Source: Aidingimonas lacisalsi
GTDB taxonomy: Bacteria; Pseudomonadota; Gammaproteobacteria; Pseudomonadales; Halomonadaceae
NCBI RefSeq assembly: GCF_008079445.1
Contig: NZ_VRYH01000009.1
Coordinates: 1 to 64,000 of the forward strand
Direction: 5' to 3'
Length of the DNA stretch: 64,000 bases
Made by a program: the position numbers and the translations under genes. Positions 1 through 7,656 of the stretch are shown here, piece by piece; positions within the stretch are counted from its first letter, which is position 1; every line of letters begins with the position of its first letter. Below the pieces are notes generated by a model, which worked only from the letters and a program-made list of their open reading frames with translations, was not told the DNA's origin and did no database searches.

Positions 1-84
1 TGCCGCTAACAGGCCGGATATAAGCGTGCAGTCTCACCCCGGCCATGGCGATTCGGGCTTGCACAACGGGACGGGTCCATATAA

Positions 85-158
85 GCGGTTTCAACCGCGA
101 TGCAGGACGTGGGTCCTGCCTGGGTGGCTCGGCCAATCGCGACTGAAGTCGCTCCTGC
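85..158. repeat. REP-like element, copy 1
   Basis: Three consecutive hairpins: GCGGTTtcAACCGC, then GCAGGAC-gtgg-GTCCTGC, then GCGACTgaAGTCGC followed by CGCTCCTGC. The outer two are inverted versions of the same palindrome and the middle stem is a covarying variant of the stem in other copies. It lies 3' of hipA and contains no gene. Confidence 0.85.
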
Positions 159-214
159 AAAGACCTTGCGGGAGGATGGCCCTGCATTGGCCTGGGTGCA
201 TGGGGTTGCGTGCT

Positions 215-1477
215 CTAGGGGGTATCGATGCGCCACTCTGGAGGCAACTGCCGCCAGTGGGTTTTCAATAGTGCTTGGTGTTCAGGCAGCATTGGGCTGT
301 TTGCCAGAAGCCTTGGCCAGTGTTCCCGAGCGCGTTGCATGGTGTCGTTCAATGCGATGCGAACCGATGCCCAGGGGATTCCGATGGCATTTGCCCAGGC
401 TCTGAAGTCGTCCTGTTCGATGCGATACCAGTTCTTATGCCCATTGAGATTGAGGGCAATGTCCTGCTCGTCGTCGATATACGCTTTGGTCATGACGATG
501 TCGTAGGCAGGCGAAAGTACGGGGGTGCGCTGGTCAGGGTAAAGGAGACTCCAGTTCTTGAGATGGGCATCACCATTGGCCAAGAGAATGTTCACCAACA
601 AGCGACGGGCGAATTGCTGCACGTTGGCCAGCCCATCCTGGGTGTAGGTTCTGAGCAGTTTGCCGATCTGTTCGTAGTTGGTGGTACCGTACTTGTCGTG
701 CGGATAGCGAACCAGAACTTGCGCCAGGTCTTCGGCGTGTTGGCGTGCTCCATCCAGCCGGTCGAATCGTTTGATGGCATAGACCCATTCTTCATCGGGC
801 AGGCTGATGGCAGGAAGTCCTTCCAGGTCGCCCAAGGCGGCCAGTCGGACCTCGGGAATCTCTACACCACCGGCTTCGGCTAACTGCATGGCGGTGAACT
901 CATTGGCGGGCACACCACGATGACGTGTCGAAGGCGTTTTGACGATCCAATCGCCCACCTCGTCGGCATGGTTGAAATGAAATCGCCCCTCACGCTCACG
1001 CATCGAGAATTTCATCTGGATGCCGGCCAGGGAAAACCCTTGTCCTGGCCGTGGAGTCCGTTTGACTGGCGTGATGCGTGTTCTATGGGCAAGAACATGA
1101 TCGGGAATGTCTTCAGCGGCCACGGGGGTGGCCACCACGGCTCCCGGCAGATCCTGGCCGAGTTGGGACAAGAGAGGAAATTCGTGGTCGGGATGCACTT
1201 TCAGGGTTTGTGCCAGCCAGTCTCGCAATGCACCTTCCGGAAGTAGATTCGAAAAGTAGGGGTGAAGCCTTTGTTGACGGATCCACGGAGATGCCATGAG
1301 TTGGGTGGCACGTGGAAACGCCGGATGAGTTGTTAGCGTAAGGACCGGTCGTTGAGGGTCATGGCGGTAAGGCTCATTGAAGACCATGACATTGCGGCCA
1401 CCTTGATATCCCGCTAAATAGCCGACATGAGTGTCATGCAGGCGAATATCCAGGACCTCCACCATTTCGGTTTTCAT
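215..1477 (-). CDS. hipA: HipA family serine/threonine kinase toxin
   Basis: Toxin kinase of a type II toxin-antitoxin module. HipA proteins phosphorylate a translation factor (GltX in E. coli) and slow growth. The 420-residue length is normal. The N-terminal couple domain covers about residues 5-105 and the kinase core about 145-375. The SLAGIQMK glycine-rich segment lies near 149-156, a catalytic-loop NGDAHLKN gives Asp303, and SPAYD gives the metal-binding Asp326, so the kinase looks intact. Its start overlaps the stop of the upstream hipB by four bases (ATGA), indicating translational coupling. Expression is probably repressed by HipB at the operator boxes at 1797-1874. The substrate cannot be told from sequence. 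Confidence 0.93.
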   Translation of the reverse strand: MKTEMVEVLDIRLHDTHVGYLAGYQGGRNVMVFNEPYRHDPQRPVLTLTTHPAFPRATQLMASPWIRQQRLHPYFSNLLPEGALRDWLAQTLKVHPDHEFPLLSQLGQDLPGAVVATPVAAEDIPDHVLAHRTRITPVKRTPRPGQGFSLAGIQMKFSMREREGRFHFNHADEVGDWIVKTPSTRHRGVPANEFTAMQLAEAGGVEIPEVRLAALGDLEGLPAISLPDEEWVYAIKRFDRLDGARQHAEDLAQVLVRYPHDKYGTTNYEQIGKLLRTYTQDGLANVQQFARRLLVNILLANGDAHLKNWSLLYPDQRTPVLSPAYDIVMTKAYIDDEQDIALNLNGHKNWYRIEQDDFRAWANAIGIPWASVRIALNDTMQRAREHWPRLLANSPMLPEHQALLKTHWRQLPPEWRIDTP

Positions 1478-1803
1478 TGTTCATGTCCCGATGTGTCATC
1501 CATATCGTCCAGGAGGCCATGCCAGGGATCGACATCAAGGGGCGGCGCCTCGGCCATATCCGTGGCTTCCTCGAGCAGCCTCTGCACGAGGTGTACCTTG
1601 TCACGGGGAATCAGCATGAGCTCGGCGTTGAGGCCTTCGGCAACGAGGGTGAGGGTTTCCAGCCGCGGGTTGCCATGAGCTTCCAGGCGTTGATATTGCT
1701 GGCGGGACATATCGATACGAGATTGCATGTCCCGTTGCGTCAGACCGAGTTGGCGACGTCTACGCTTGATTTGTGTATAAAGGTCCATGATGATAGGCAA
1801 CAT
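1474..1803 (-). CDS. hipB: HipB-type XRE antitoxin and repressor
   Basis: DNA-binding antitoxin that neutralises HipA and autorepresses the operon. The 109-residue product has an XRE helix-turn-helix at roughly residues 10-65 (IKRRRRQLGLTQRDM, then SRQQYQRLEAHGNPRLETL) and an acidic C-terminal tail, a common feature of antitoxins. An internal ATG at 1788 is an equally reasonable start, because neither start has a strong ribosome site. The upstream start lies inside the first operator box, which would let repressor binding block initiation directly. It is the first gene of a two-gene operon, overlapping hipA by four bases. Confidence 0.9.
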   Translation of the reverse strand: MLPIIMDLYTQIKRRRRQLGLTQRDMQSRIDMSRQQYQRLEAHGNPRLETLTLVAEGLNAELMLIPRDKVHLVQRLLEEATDMAEAPPLDVDPWHGLLDDMDDTSGHEQ

Positions 1804-1874
1804 ATTTATTTCTTCTTGACCAGAGTAGAAACATTTATGTTGCTTTTCAAGATGAATTGCAACTTATTTGTTGC
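1797..1874. promoter_or_regulatory. Three HipB operator boxes at 31-base spacing
   Basis: GCAAC-N6-GTTGC is a perfect inverted repeat at 1859-1874. Weaker copies lie at 1828-1843 (GAAAC-ATTTAT-GTTGC) and 1797-1812 (GCAAC half-site followed by a degenerate arm). The box starts are exactly 31 bases apart, close to three helical turns, so bound dimers would lie on one face of the DNA. The position immediately upstream of and across the hipB start fits autorepression. The operator assignment is inference. Confidence 0.7.
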
Positions 1875-1900
1875 CTTTTGCCAACTGGCTTGGCGGTGAT

Positions 1901-2036
1901 ATCGCGACTGAAGTCGCTCCTACACAACCCGTGCCAACGGAATGCAGTGGTTGTGGGGTTCGTGGGAACGGTTTCAACCGCGAAACAGGGCGGTGAGCCC
2001 TGCCGAGGATGCACCGCGTGAATCGCGAGTGCAGTG
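1901..2036. repeat. REP-like element, copy 2
   Basis: The GCGACTgaAGTCGC palindrome with CGCTCCTAC is followed about 45 bases later by CGGTTTCAACCG, the middle hairpin CAGGGCggtgaGCCCTG and a degenerate closing palindrome. Together with the operator boxes and the terminator-like hairpin at 2050 it fills the 400-base gap between hipB and the next gene. No coding sequence is seen there. Confidence 0.8.
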
Positions 2037-2049
2037 ATGTTTTTTCATG

Positions 2050-2080
2050 ACGCCTGTCATCTTTGATGACGGGCGTTTTT
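2050..2080 (+). terminator. Terminator-like hairpin upstream of the SUOX-like gene
   Basis: A 12-bp stem (ACGCCTGTCATC against GATGACGGGCGT, one G-T wobble) with a TTT loop is followed by TTTTT. No plus-strand gene lies upstream, so it is either the leftover terminator of a lost gene or a leader hairpin. The surrounding 65 bases resemble 6121-6190. Confidence 0.55.
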
Positions 2081-2204
2081 GTTACATTGGTATGGTAACC
2101 TTTCGTTGGTGCGTAAATAGGCACCTGTCGCCGTGTGATTCCGTGACGGCATTGGATAATAACGCGTTCCAACTACGCAGGGGCGGTGAGGGGAGAGTGC
2201 GGCT

Positions 2205-2675
2205 ATGCCGATCTGCAGGTCGTTCCGCTGGTTTGGCAGCTTCCTGGTGCTGATCGCACTGCATGTACAGGCGAATCCAAATCAGCTTGTGATCAGTCAG
2301 AATGACCGGGAGCATGTCATACCGGTCGAGACGCTACGCCAGCAGGCGGATATCGAATTTACCTTCCATGATCCTTACCAGCGCCAGGAGATAACGGTCC
2401 GTGGTCTAGCATTCTCTGAGTGGATCCGGGATCACTTCGATCCGGTGCCGGAGAAGCTGCGTATCATGGGTTGGGATGGCTACGAAACGGTTTTCGAAGG
2501 GTGGGATGATCCGCGGTGGGTGTTGGTGACCCATGAAAACGGTCGACCCCTGGGATTGCGCGAGAAGGGGCCGTTGCGCCTGGTAGAGCGTGACTACGGT
2601 GATCGTGATCCGGATAACCTGCGCAGCTTTAATGATTGGATCTGGATGATCAAGCGCATTGAGGTGGTCCCTTGA
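2205..2675 (+). CDS. Periplasmic SUOX-like (molybdopterin-binding-fold) sensor protein
   Basis: A 156-residue exported protein. Residues 1-23 form a signal peptide with a short basic start, a hydrophobic stretch and a likely cut after HVQA. The rest resembles the small oxidoreductase-molybdopterin-binding fold often found beside signalling genes, including the LREKGPLRLV segment and a C-terminal NDWIWMIKRIEV strand. A cofactor-binding Cys is not evident, so it is more likely a ligand-sensing protein than an oxidase. A GGGGAG ribosome site precedes the ATG. Its stop overlaps the TTG start of the diguanylate cyclase gene, so the two are probably coupled, with this protein acting as the periplasmic input. 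The function is inferred from family and context. Confidence 0.7.
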   Translation: MPICRSFRWFGSFLVLIALHVQANPNQLVISQNDREHVIPVETLRQQADIEFTFHDPYQRQEITVRGLAFSEWIRDHFDPVPEKLRIMGWDGYETVFEGWDDPRWVLVTHENGRPLGLREKGPLRLVERDYGDRDPDNLRSFNDWIWMIKRIEVVP

Positions 2676-3781
2676 GTCTATCGCGCTGGAAGGGCTCAGT
2701 GAGATGGTTCTGGCTGAGCTTGATGAGCTTCACCCTGCTCGTCATGTTATTGATCTATGAAACGCGCTGGGTATCACCGGAAATCGACCGGTACTTCAGT
2801 CAATCGAACAACCTGACCGGCCAACAACTGGCGACACGCTCCAGGGAATTCCTGCATGAGGCCCTGGCGGCGTTTCATGAGGGCGCGCCGGATGACGGCA
2901 CGACGGCCATGCATCTCGAGATGGCGTACAGTTTCATGGATATCGGTGTCTACCGTGAGAATTACCCCTGCACCGGGCCATCGCTGAGCCAGTTGAACCG
3001 GTTCATGCAACGCGCGGCCGAGCCTCCGCTGCCTTCGGGCGATGAAGCGAGTACAGCGCTGTTGCCCATCCTGGAGTGTTTGACGGCGATCGAAATGGGG
3101 CAGTTGAGTCGCCGCAGCCAGGCGGCCGCCGAATTTGCCGACAACACTCGCCGTCACCAATTCTGGGTCATGGTGGGCAGTGTACTGATTTATCTGCTCG
3201 GGCTCGTGTTCTGGCTGCTGCATGAACGCCAGCGGCGTGTGGCGGAACAGGCGACTCAGGAGAGCCTCGAATGGATGAAGAGGGCGCTACACGATCCCTT
3301 GACCGGCGTGAGCAACCGTAGCGCGTTGCATGAGCGTGTCGAAACGCACCCGGGCGACTGGCTGGGCATGATTCTGGTCGATATCGATTACTTCAAGCAA
3401 TACAACGACACCCTGGGCCACCCGGAAGGCGATCAGTTGCTGCGACAACTGGCCTCGCTGATCGATGTGGCGCTGAAGGGTGAAGCGACACTCTATCGCA
3501 TGGGCGGCGACGAGTTCGCGGCACTCTTTCCCTGCGATTCCGAAGCGGAATTGCGTGATCGTTGCCAGGAGTTGATAGCCCGGGTGCATAGCCAGGCGAT
3601 ACCTCATCCCGGCCACCCCGAACGCGATATCGTCACCCTCAGCATCGGCGGCACGTATTTTCAGGCGGCAAGCGACACCTTCCCGGCGGCGTATGCATCG
3701 GCGGATCATGCGTTGTATGCCGTCAAGGCCAGAGGGCGCGATGGCTGGCAGGTCCAGTCTTGTATGGAAACCGTTCAGTGA
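2672..3781 (+). CDS. Membrane diguanylate cyclase (GGDEF)
   Basis: Makes cyclic di-GMP from GTP. There is a transmembrane helix at about residues 14-33, a periplasmic region of roughly 130 residues, a second helix at about 167-186, then a GGDEF domain with DPLTGVSNR, DIDYFKQYND and an intact GGDEF near 278-282. The place of the RxxD inhibitory site, five residues before GGDEF, reads KGEA, so product feedback through the I-site is predicted absent. Translation starts at TTG overlapping the previous stop (TTGA), with GAGGTGG upstream. Pairing with the preceding periplasmic protein suggests a two-protein sensor setting c-di-GMP levels. The signal is unknown. Confidence 0.88.
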   Translation: MSLSRWKGSVRWFWLSLMSFTLLVMLLIYETRWVSPEIDRYFSQSNNLTGQQLATRSREFLHEALAAFHEGAPDDGTTAMHLEMAYSFMDIGVYRENYPCTGPSLSQLNRFMQRAAEPPLPSGDEASTALLPILECLTAIEMGQLSRRSQAAAEFADNTRRHQFWVMVGSVLIYLLGLVFWLLHERQRRVAEQATQESLEWMKRALHDPLTGVSNRSALHERVETHPGDWLGMILVDIDYFKQYNDTLGHPEGDQLLRQLASLIDVALKGEATLYRMGGDEFAALFPCDSEAELRDRCQELIARVHSQAIPHPGHPERDIVTLSIGGTYFQAASDTFPAAYASADHALYAVKARGRDGWQVQSCMETVQ

Positions 3782-3805
3782 GCTGCACGTCCGCGAGATA
3801 ACCCA

Positions 3806-3879
3806 ATCGCGACTGAGGACCCTCCCACAAAACCTGGCGAGATGGTGGTGGTGTAGGAGGGGCTTCAGCCGCGATGCAG
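3806..3879. repeat. REP-like element, copy 3 (degenerate)
   Basis: Degenerate pair: ATCGCGACTGAGGACC and, about 45 bases on, GTAGGAGGGGCTTCAGCCGCGAT. The middle hairpin is lost. It fills most of the gap before the toxin-antitoxin pair. Confidence 0.65.
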
Positions 3880-3976
3880 TTCATCACCCTTTGGGCGTTT
3901 CTTTCTTGAGGTAACGATTGCAATATGGTGTTTGGTGGCAGCATTATTGAAGGTAAGCCGCTGTTGGAGGTAGGCC

Positions 3977-4189
3977 ATGACCATGAGGTTGGGCGACATG
4001 AGTACGCGCGAGAAGCTTCGCGCTATGGAGGCGTTATGGGACGATCTGACCCGAGATCCGGAATCTGTCCCCGCGCCTGACTGGCATCAGGAGGCATTGG
4101 AGGAAAGGGCGTTACGTGCTGAGACTGGTAGCTCCACATTCAGTGAGTGGGAAACCGTAAAGCAGCGTCTGCGCGAGAATACGCGTTGA
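3977..4189 (+). CDS. Antitoxin of a ParE/RelE-type module (addiction module protein)
   Basis: A 70-residue acidic, helical protein resembling the short addiction module proteins (unstable antitoxin family) found before ParE/RelE toxins. It has STREKLRAMEALWDDL near the N-terminus and a tail ending in WETVKQRLRENTR that would wrap the toxin. An in-frame ATG at 4001 (MSTREK) is an alternative start. The stop overlaps the toxin start by three bases (TTGA). Such antitoxins usually autorepress the pair. No clear operator was recognised. Confidence 0.8.
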   Translation: MTMRLGDMSTREKLRAMEALWDDLTRDPESVPAPDWHQEALEERALRAETGSSTFSEWETVKQRLRENTR

Positions 4190-4482
4190 AAATCGAGATA
4201 TTGGAAGAGGCTGAGCAGGATCTGCTGGCAGGATTCCGGTTTTATGATCGATTGGAACCGGGGCTTGGTCAGTACTTTATAGATGCCTTGTTCTCTGACA
4301 TCGACTCGCTTCTCTTATATGCTGGAGTCCACCAACAAGTCTTCGGCTACTATCGCCTTTTGGCGAAGCGCTTTCCGTTCTCCGTTTATTATCGGTATGA
4401 GCAGGATACAGTGCGCGTCTATGCCGTTCTGGATAATCGTCAGTCTCCTTCACAGGCAGTAAAGCGCTTGTTTGAATCCTGA
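4186..4482 (+). CDS. ParE/RelE superfamily toxin
   Basis: A 98-residue toxin of the ParE/RelE fold. It opens with KIEILEEAEQDLLAGFRFYD, the usual first strand and helix, and ends with the strands RFPFSVYYRYE and VRVYAVLDNRQSP. Family members inhibit gyrase (ParE) or cut mRNA on the ribosome (RelE), and sequence alone does not separate them. The best start is the TTG at 4186, which overlaps the antitoxin stop. The upstream ATG at 4147 would put 13 extra residues inside the antitoxin gene and lacks support. The overlap and order (antitoxin first) are typical of this class. Confidence 0.82.
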   Translation: MKIEILEEAEQDLLAGFRFYDRLEPGLGQYFIDALFSDIDSLLLYAGVHQQVFGYYRLLAKRFPFSVYYRYEQDTVRVYAVLDNRQSPSQAVKRLFES

Positions 4483-4513
4483 GCTCAGGTTTTTTCGGTC
4501 GTTCTGTCCGCCC

Positions 4514-4633
4514 ATTGCGACTGAAGTCGCTCCCACAAAACCTGGCGAGATGGTGGTGTGGTAGGAGAGACTTTAGCCGCGATGCAGGGCGGCGAGCCCT
4601 GCCTGGATTACACCGCTGATCGCGACTGCGACG
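4514..4633. repeat. REP-like element, copy 4
   Basis: GCGACTgaAGTCGC with CGCTCCCAC, then GTAGGAGAGACTTTAGCC, the middle hairpin GCAGGGCggcgaGCCCTGC and a broken closing palindrome. It occupies the gap between the toxin gene and the nucleotidyltransferase gene. Confidence 0.75.
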
Positions 4634-4685
4634 TTTCCGCTGTGCAGTGTGATACGCTGAGTGAAACGTACCTGAAGGTGGCGAT

Positions 4686-4991
4686 ATGAGGTTGACAGCC
4701 TATCAATGCCAGGTGATCCGCGAGACTGTCGCGGACTGTTTCGGCCATGGTGCCAAGGTCCATCTCTTCGGGTCTCGTGCGGATGATACCGCGCGTGGTG
4801 GCGACATTGATCTTCTGGTCGAGACGGACATGACCGATGTCAATGCCATTGTCAGGGCCGAGATTCGCTGTCAGGTCAGGATTCAGCAGAAGCTTGGCGA
4901 ACAGAAAGTGGATCTGCTCATCGATTATCCGGGACGAGGAGAACATCCGCCGATCTTTGAGGTCGCTGAACGGACAGGTATTCCCCTATGA
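4686..4991 (+). CDS. MNT-type nucleotidyltransferase antitoxin
   Basis: A 101-residue minimal nucleotidyltransferase with the GSRADDTARGGDIDLLV motif (residues about 30-46). Gly-Ser and the Asp-x-Asp pair are intact, as in MntA antitoxins that AMPylate their HEPN toxin partner. A third acidic residue is plausible at VDLLID near 76-81. No full-length HEPN gene is adjacent, and only a 24-codon reading frame follows at 4998. It is either an orphan or the survivor of a decayed pair. REP elements on both sides suggest local rearrangement. Confidence 0.78.
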   Translation: MRLTAYQCQVIRETVADCFGHGAKVHLFGSRADDTARGGDIDLLVETDMTDVNAIVRAEIRCQVRIQQKLGEQKVDLLIDYPGRGEHPPIFEVAERTGIPL

Positions 4992-4997
4992 CGATGA

Positions 4998-5072
4998 ATG
5001 GTAACGGAGTTGGTGGAGTTATTGAAAAGGATCGAGCAGAAGCTTGATCTACCTTCGCTTGAAGAGGCCTGA
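4998..5072 (+). other. 24-codon open frame, possible remnant of the HEPN partner
   Basis: Seven bases after the nucleotidyltransferase stop an ATG opens MVTELVELLKRIEQKLDLPS and stops after four more residues. The peptide is leucine- and charge-rich and could form an amphipathic helix. It may be the start of a lost HEPN toxin or chance. There is no strong ribosome site. Confidence 0.3.
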
Positions 5073-5087
5073 ACGGCTTCAACGTTG

Positions 5088-5189
5088 ATCGCGACTGAAG
5101 TCGCTCCTACAAGACCCGTACTCCGGGATCGGGTGGTTGTGGGGTTCGTAGGGGCGGTTTCAACCGCGATGCAGGGCGGTGAGCCCTGC
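5088..5189. repeat. REP-like element, copy 5
   Basis: ATCGCGACTGAAGTCGC with CTCCTAC, a spacer, then GTAGGGGCGGTTTCAACCGC and the middle hairpin GCAGGGCggtgaGCCCTGC. No gene lies between 5073 and 5321. Confidence 0.8.
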
Positions 5190-5321
5190 TCATCAGGTGT
5201 CATCAGGTCCCGCCATTGCCACTATGTTCGGCGATTACAATAAGCTAACTGAGCGTTCCCTAAAGCTGTGTGATGATTCGTTCGCTTTCGCAGGTCACTA
5301 AAAGAACTGAAAGGGAACGAC

Positions 5322-6092
5322 ATGCTTCAAAAACTGGAACATATTTATTTAGGGATACTCCGTGCGTTTGTCATCGTGGTGGCGGGCATTCTGCTGATAT
5401 CGGCGGCGTTTTTTGCATTGGGCGCGCTGAAGGGGCTTCAGTCTCCGCCGGAGCACGAGACGTTTGTCCCGCGAGTCGAGCATGAGGGGGCGGCACAGGA
5501 TATCGTCGATTCCTATGCCGACGCGCCGGATGCTTCGCAATCCATGTCTGAGTCTCAGGAAGCAGCGGGGCCGGTGGGTGAGGAGAAGGAAGATCCGAAT
5601 CTGGCCCATTATGAGGAAGTGGCCGATCTCATCGATTCATTCGTGGTCGAGGTGACCGATGGTCAGTTGACGACGAATATCGACTTCCTGATTGCAAACA
5701 TTCGCGACCGGGCGGAATACTATTCCTATCAGGCGAGAACCGATGCCTACGCCGAGGGGTTGGTCTCCTACCTCGACGAGATTTTGAATGATGACGCTGT
5801 CAGAGACAGTGCGGAGCGGACGAATGCGTTCGATATCGTCAACCGGGCGCTGGATTCCTATGATCAGACATTCGATCGGCAGATAGAGCAGGAAGAGCAA
5901 CGCCGGAACCAGGAGCGTCACCAGCATATTCAGGACAAGGCCAATGCGACCCAGAGCCTGTATATCGCCGGCGGGGCGCTCGGGGCCTTCCTGTTCATCG
6001 TGTTCCTGTCCATTTTCATCAAGATCGAGCGTAACCTCAGAACCTTGAGCCAGCATGTGACCGCTCAGAACGAGGCGCGTCAGAACGGCTAG
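5322..6092 (+). CDS. Two-TM membrane protein of unknown function
   Basis: A 256-residue protein not assigned to a family. A transmembrane helix lies at about residues 13-36 (FVIVVAGILLISAAFFALGA), then an acidic low-complexity stretch (about 60-95), a charged mostly helical region (95-205) ending in the coiled-coil-like QIEQEEQRRNQERHQHIQDK, and a second helix at about 217-236. The short C-terminal tail is charged. The topology suggests a large extracytoplasmic helical domain held at both ends. It stands alone between a REP element and a terminator, so context gives no clue. Confidence 0.7.
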   Translation: MLQKLEHIYLGILRAFVIVVAGILLISAAFFALGALKGLQSPPEHETFVPRVEHEGAAQDIVDSYADAPDASQSMSESQEAAGPVGEEKEDPNLAHYEEVADLIDSFVVEVTDGQLTTNIDFLIANIRDRAEYYSYQARTDAYAEGLVSYLDEILNDDAVRDSAERTNAFDIVNRALDSYDQTFDRQIEQEEQRRNQERHQHIQDKANATQSLYIAGGALGAFLFIVFLSIFIKIERNLRTLSQHVTAQNEARQNG

Positions 6093-6126
6093 CCCGTGCA
6101 CTGAACGTTACGGTGTTTCCCATGAG

Positions 6127-6161
6127 CGCCCGTCACCCCACCGGTGGCGGGCGTTTGTGTT
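6127..6161 (+). terminator. Rho-independent terminator after the two-TM protein gene
   Basis: An 11-bp stem (CGCCCGTCACC against GGTGGCGGGCG, one G-T pair, 5-base loop) is followed by TTTGTGTT. It lies 35 bases after the stop and upstream of the LuxR-type gene. Confidence 0.75.
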
Positions 6162-6201
6162 ATGTTGGAATGAAAATCTGTCGTTGTCCGGAGCGATCCC
6201 C

Positions 6202-7236
6202 ATGTTCGAGGACCTGAATTCTCCCCGTGAACGTCTGTCACAGGTCATCGAGTCGCTGGGCGACAGCTCGTTTCACGAGGCCTTGATGGCCTATCTGTCC
6301 GGGCTGTTCGGGAATTTGAATGGCTTGGTCATTCGCTACCATATGAGCGCTCGTCCCGAGATGCTGATCAATCAGGTTCTCGACGATAAGGTGCAGCAGG
6401 TGTATCTCAACGGCCTGTATATGCTCGATCCGCTCAACAATATTAATCGGGCCAGCTTCACCGCCGGGGTCTACAGCTTCAGCGAAAGCTTCGAGATCGA
6501 CAGCGACAAGATCCGCTATCAGGAAGAGGTCTTCCAGCGCGCCCGAATCAGTGATGAGTTGGCGTGGTTGGTCATGATGCCGGATGCCAGCATGCTGGCT
6601 TTCTGTCTCGACAAGCCGGATGGGCGCTTTTCCGATACCGAGATCCAGTTGGCGAGTGCCGAGTTGCCGGTGGTCAAGGCGCTGGCGGCCAAACATTTCA
6701 CGCTGGAGTTTCTCAGCAAGCTCAAGGAGCGGCCCGGGGTGTTCACCCAGGTCGAGCGCATCATTCATCTGGCGAGTGAGCGGGTGACTGAATCGTCGCG
6801 GTGGCGCCCCGACTTTGCGTCGATGGGCGATAGCGATAAATCGTTGATCGAGCAGGAGGCGCTCACGGTGCGTCGCGAGGGAGGGTATAGCGAGGCCTTG
6901 CTGGGGGATGAGTCGATACTGAGCAGTTGCATCGTGTCGCTGGATGGGGAGCAGTATCTTCAGCAGCGTATACGCCCACGGAACACCACCAGCGCAGAGG
7001 GCTACAAGGCCCTGATCGATAAGGCGCTGGCGCCGTTCGCGCTCTCTGAACGAGAGCAGGACGTCGTTTTCCTCTCACTGTTGGGTTATCCCAACTCCTT
7101 GATTGCCGGGAAACTGTCGATTTCCAGTGGCACGGTCAAGAATCACAAGTACTCCATTTACAATAAACTCGATATCACGTCCGAGCGGGAACTGTTCAAC
7201 CTGGTGCTCAAGAATATCGTTGGCGTGGCGACGTGA
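6202..7236 (+). CDS. LuxR-family transcriptional regulator
   Basis: A 344-residue regulator. The C-terminal LuxR/GerE helix-turn-helix covers about residues 280-340 (LSEREQDVVFLSLLGYPNS, SSGTVKNHKYSIYNKL). The first 250 residues carry no autoinducer-binding or receiver signature that can be recognised, so the signal is unknown. The ATG at 6202 is preferred over the one at 6157 because GGAG lies at the right distance and the extra residues fall in the terminator-proximal leader. It is transcribed alone and REP elements follow. A role in controlling the downstream autotransporter is possible but unsupported. Confidence 0.82.
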   Translation: MFEDLNSPRERLSQVIESLGDSSFHEALMAYLSGLFGNLNGLVIRYHMSARPEMLINQVLDDKVQQVYLNGLYMLDPLNNINRASFTAGVYSFSESFEIDSDKIRYQEEVFQRARISDELAWLVMMPDASMLAFCLDKPDGRFSDTEIQLASAELPVVKALAAKHFTLEFLSKLKERPGVFTQVERIIHLASERVTESSRWRPDFASMGDSDKSLIEQEALTVRREGGYSEALLGDESILSSCIVSLDGEQYLQQRIRPRNTTSAEGYKALIDKALAPFALSEREQDVVFLSLLGYPNSLIAGKLSISSGTVKNHKYSIYNKLDITSERELFNLVLKNIVGVAT

Positions 7237-7261
7237 AAGGCGATAGCAACCACCCCCCATC

Positions 7262-7446
7262 AGCGACTGAAGTCGCTCCTACCTGGAATCAGCAGCGGGT
7301 GTTGTAGGAGCGGTTTCAACCGCGAAGCAGGGCGGTGAGCCCTGCTTGGGAGGCACCGCTGATCGCGACTGAAGTCGCTCCTACGAACCCCCGTGCCCGG
7401 AGATGTAGGAGCGGTTTCAACCGCGATGCAGGGCGATAAGCCCTGC
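7262..7446. repeat. REP-like elements, copy 6 (double)
   Basis: Order: closing palindrome, opening palindrome, middle hairpin GCAGGGC/GCCCTGC, closing palindrome, opening palindrome, second middle hairpin GCAGGGCgataaGCCCTGC. The remaining 210 bases up to the autotransporter gene hold no gene that can be supported. Confidence 0.85.
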
Positions 7447-7656
7447 CTCTCATTTGCCTGTCCGTCTCTTTATGCCTCCGGTACTTGACTGTGCGTCTCG
7501 ATATGCCGGAGAGGCGTTGCTCCCCTTCGGGCCGGTTGCTAAGTTGCCGAATCTCCAGTACCCCCATGACCGCGTCGTAAACGCGCTCGAGGCTACCCAC
7601 CATACGATCGATTAACGACTAAATGACAAGATTGGTAACGCAGGGGCATTCACTAC

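Noticed and set aside
7316-7603. 95-codon minus-strand frame with a protein-like start before the autotransporter gene
   Set aside because: Its second half is REP DNA and there is no ribosome site or family match, so a gene cannot be supported.
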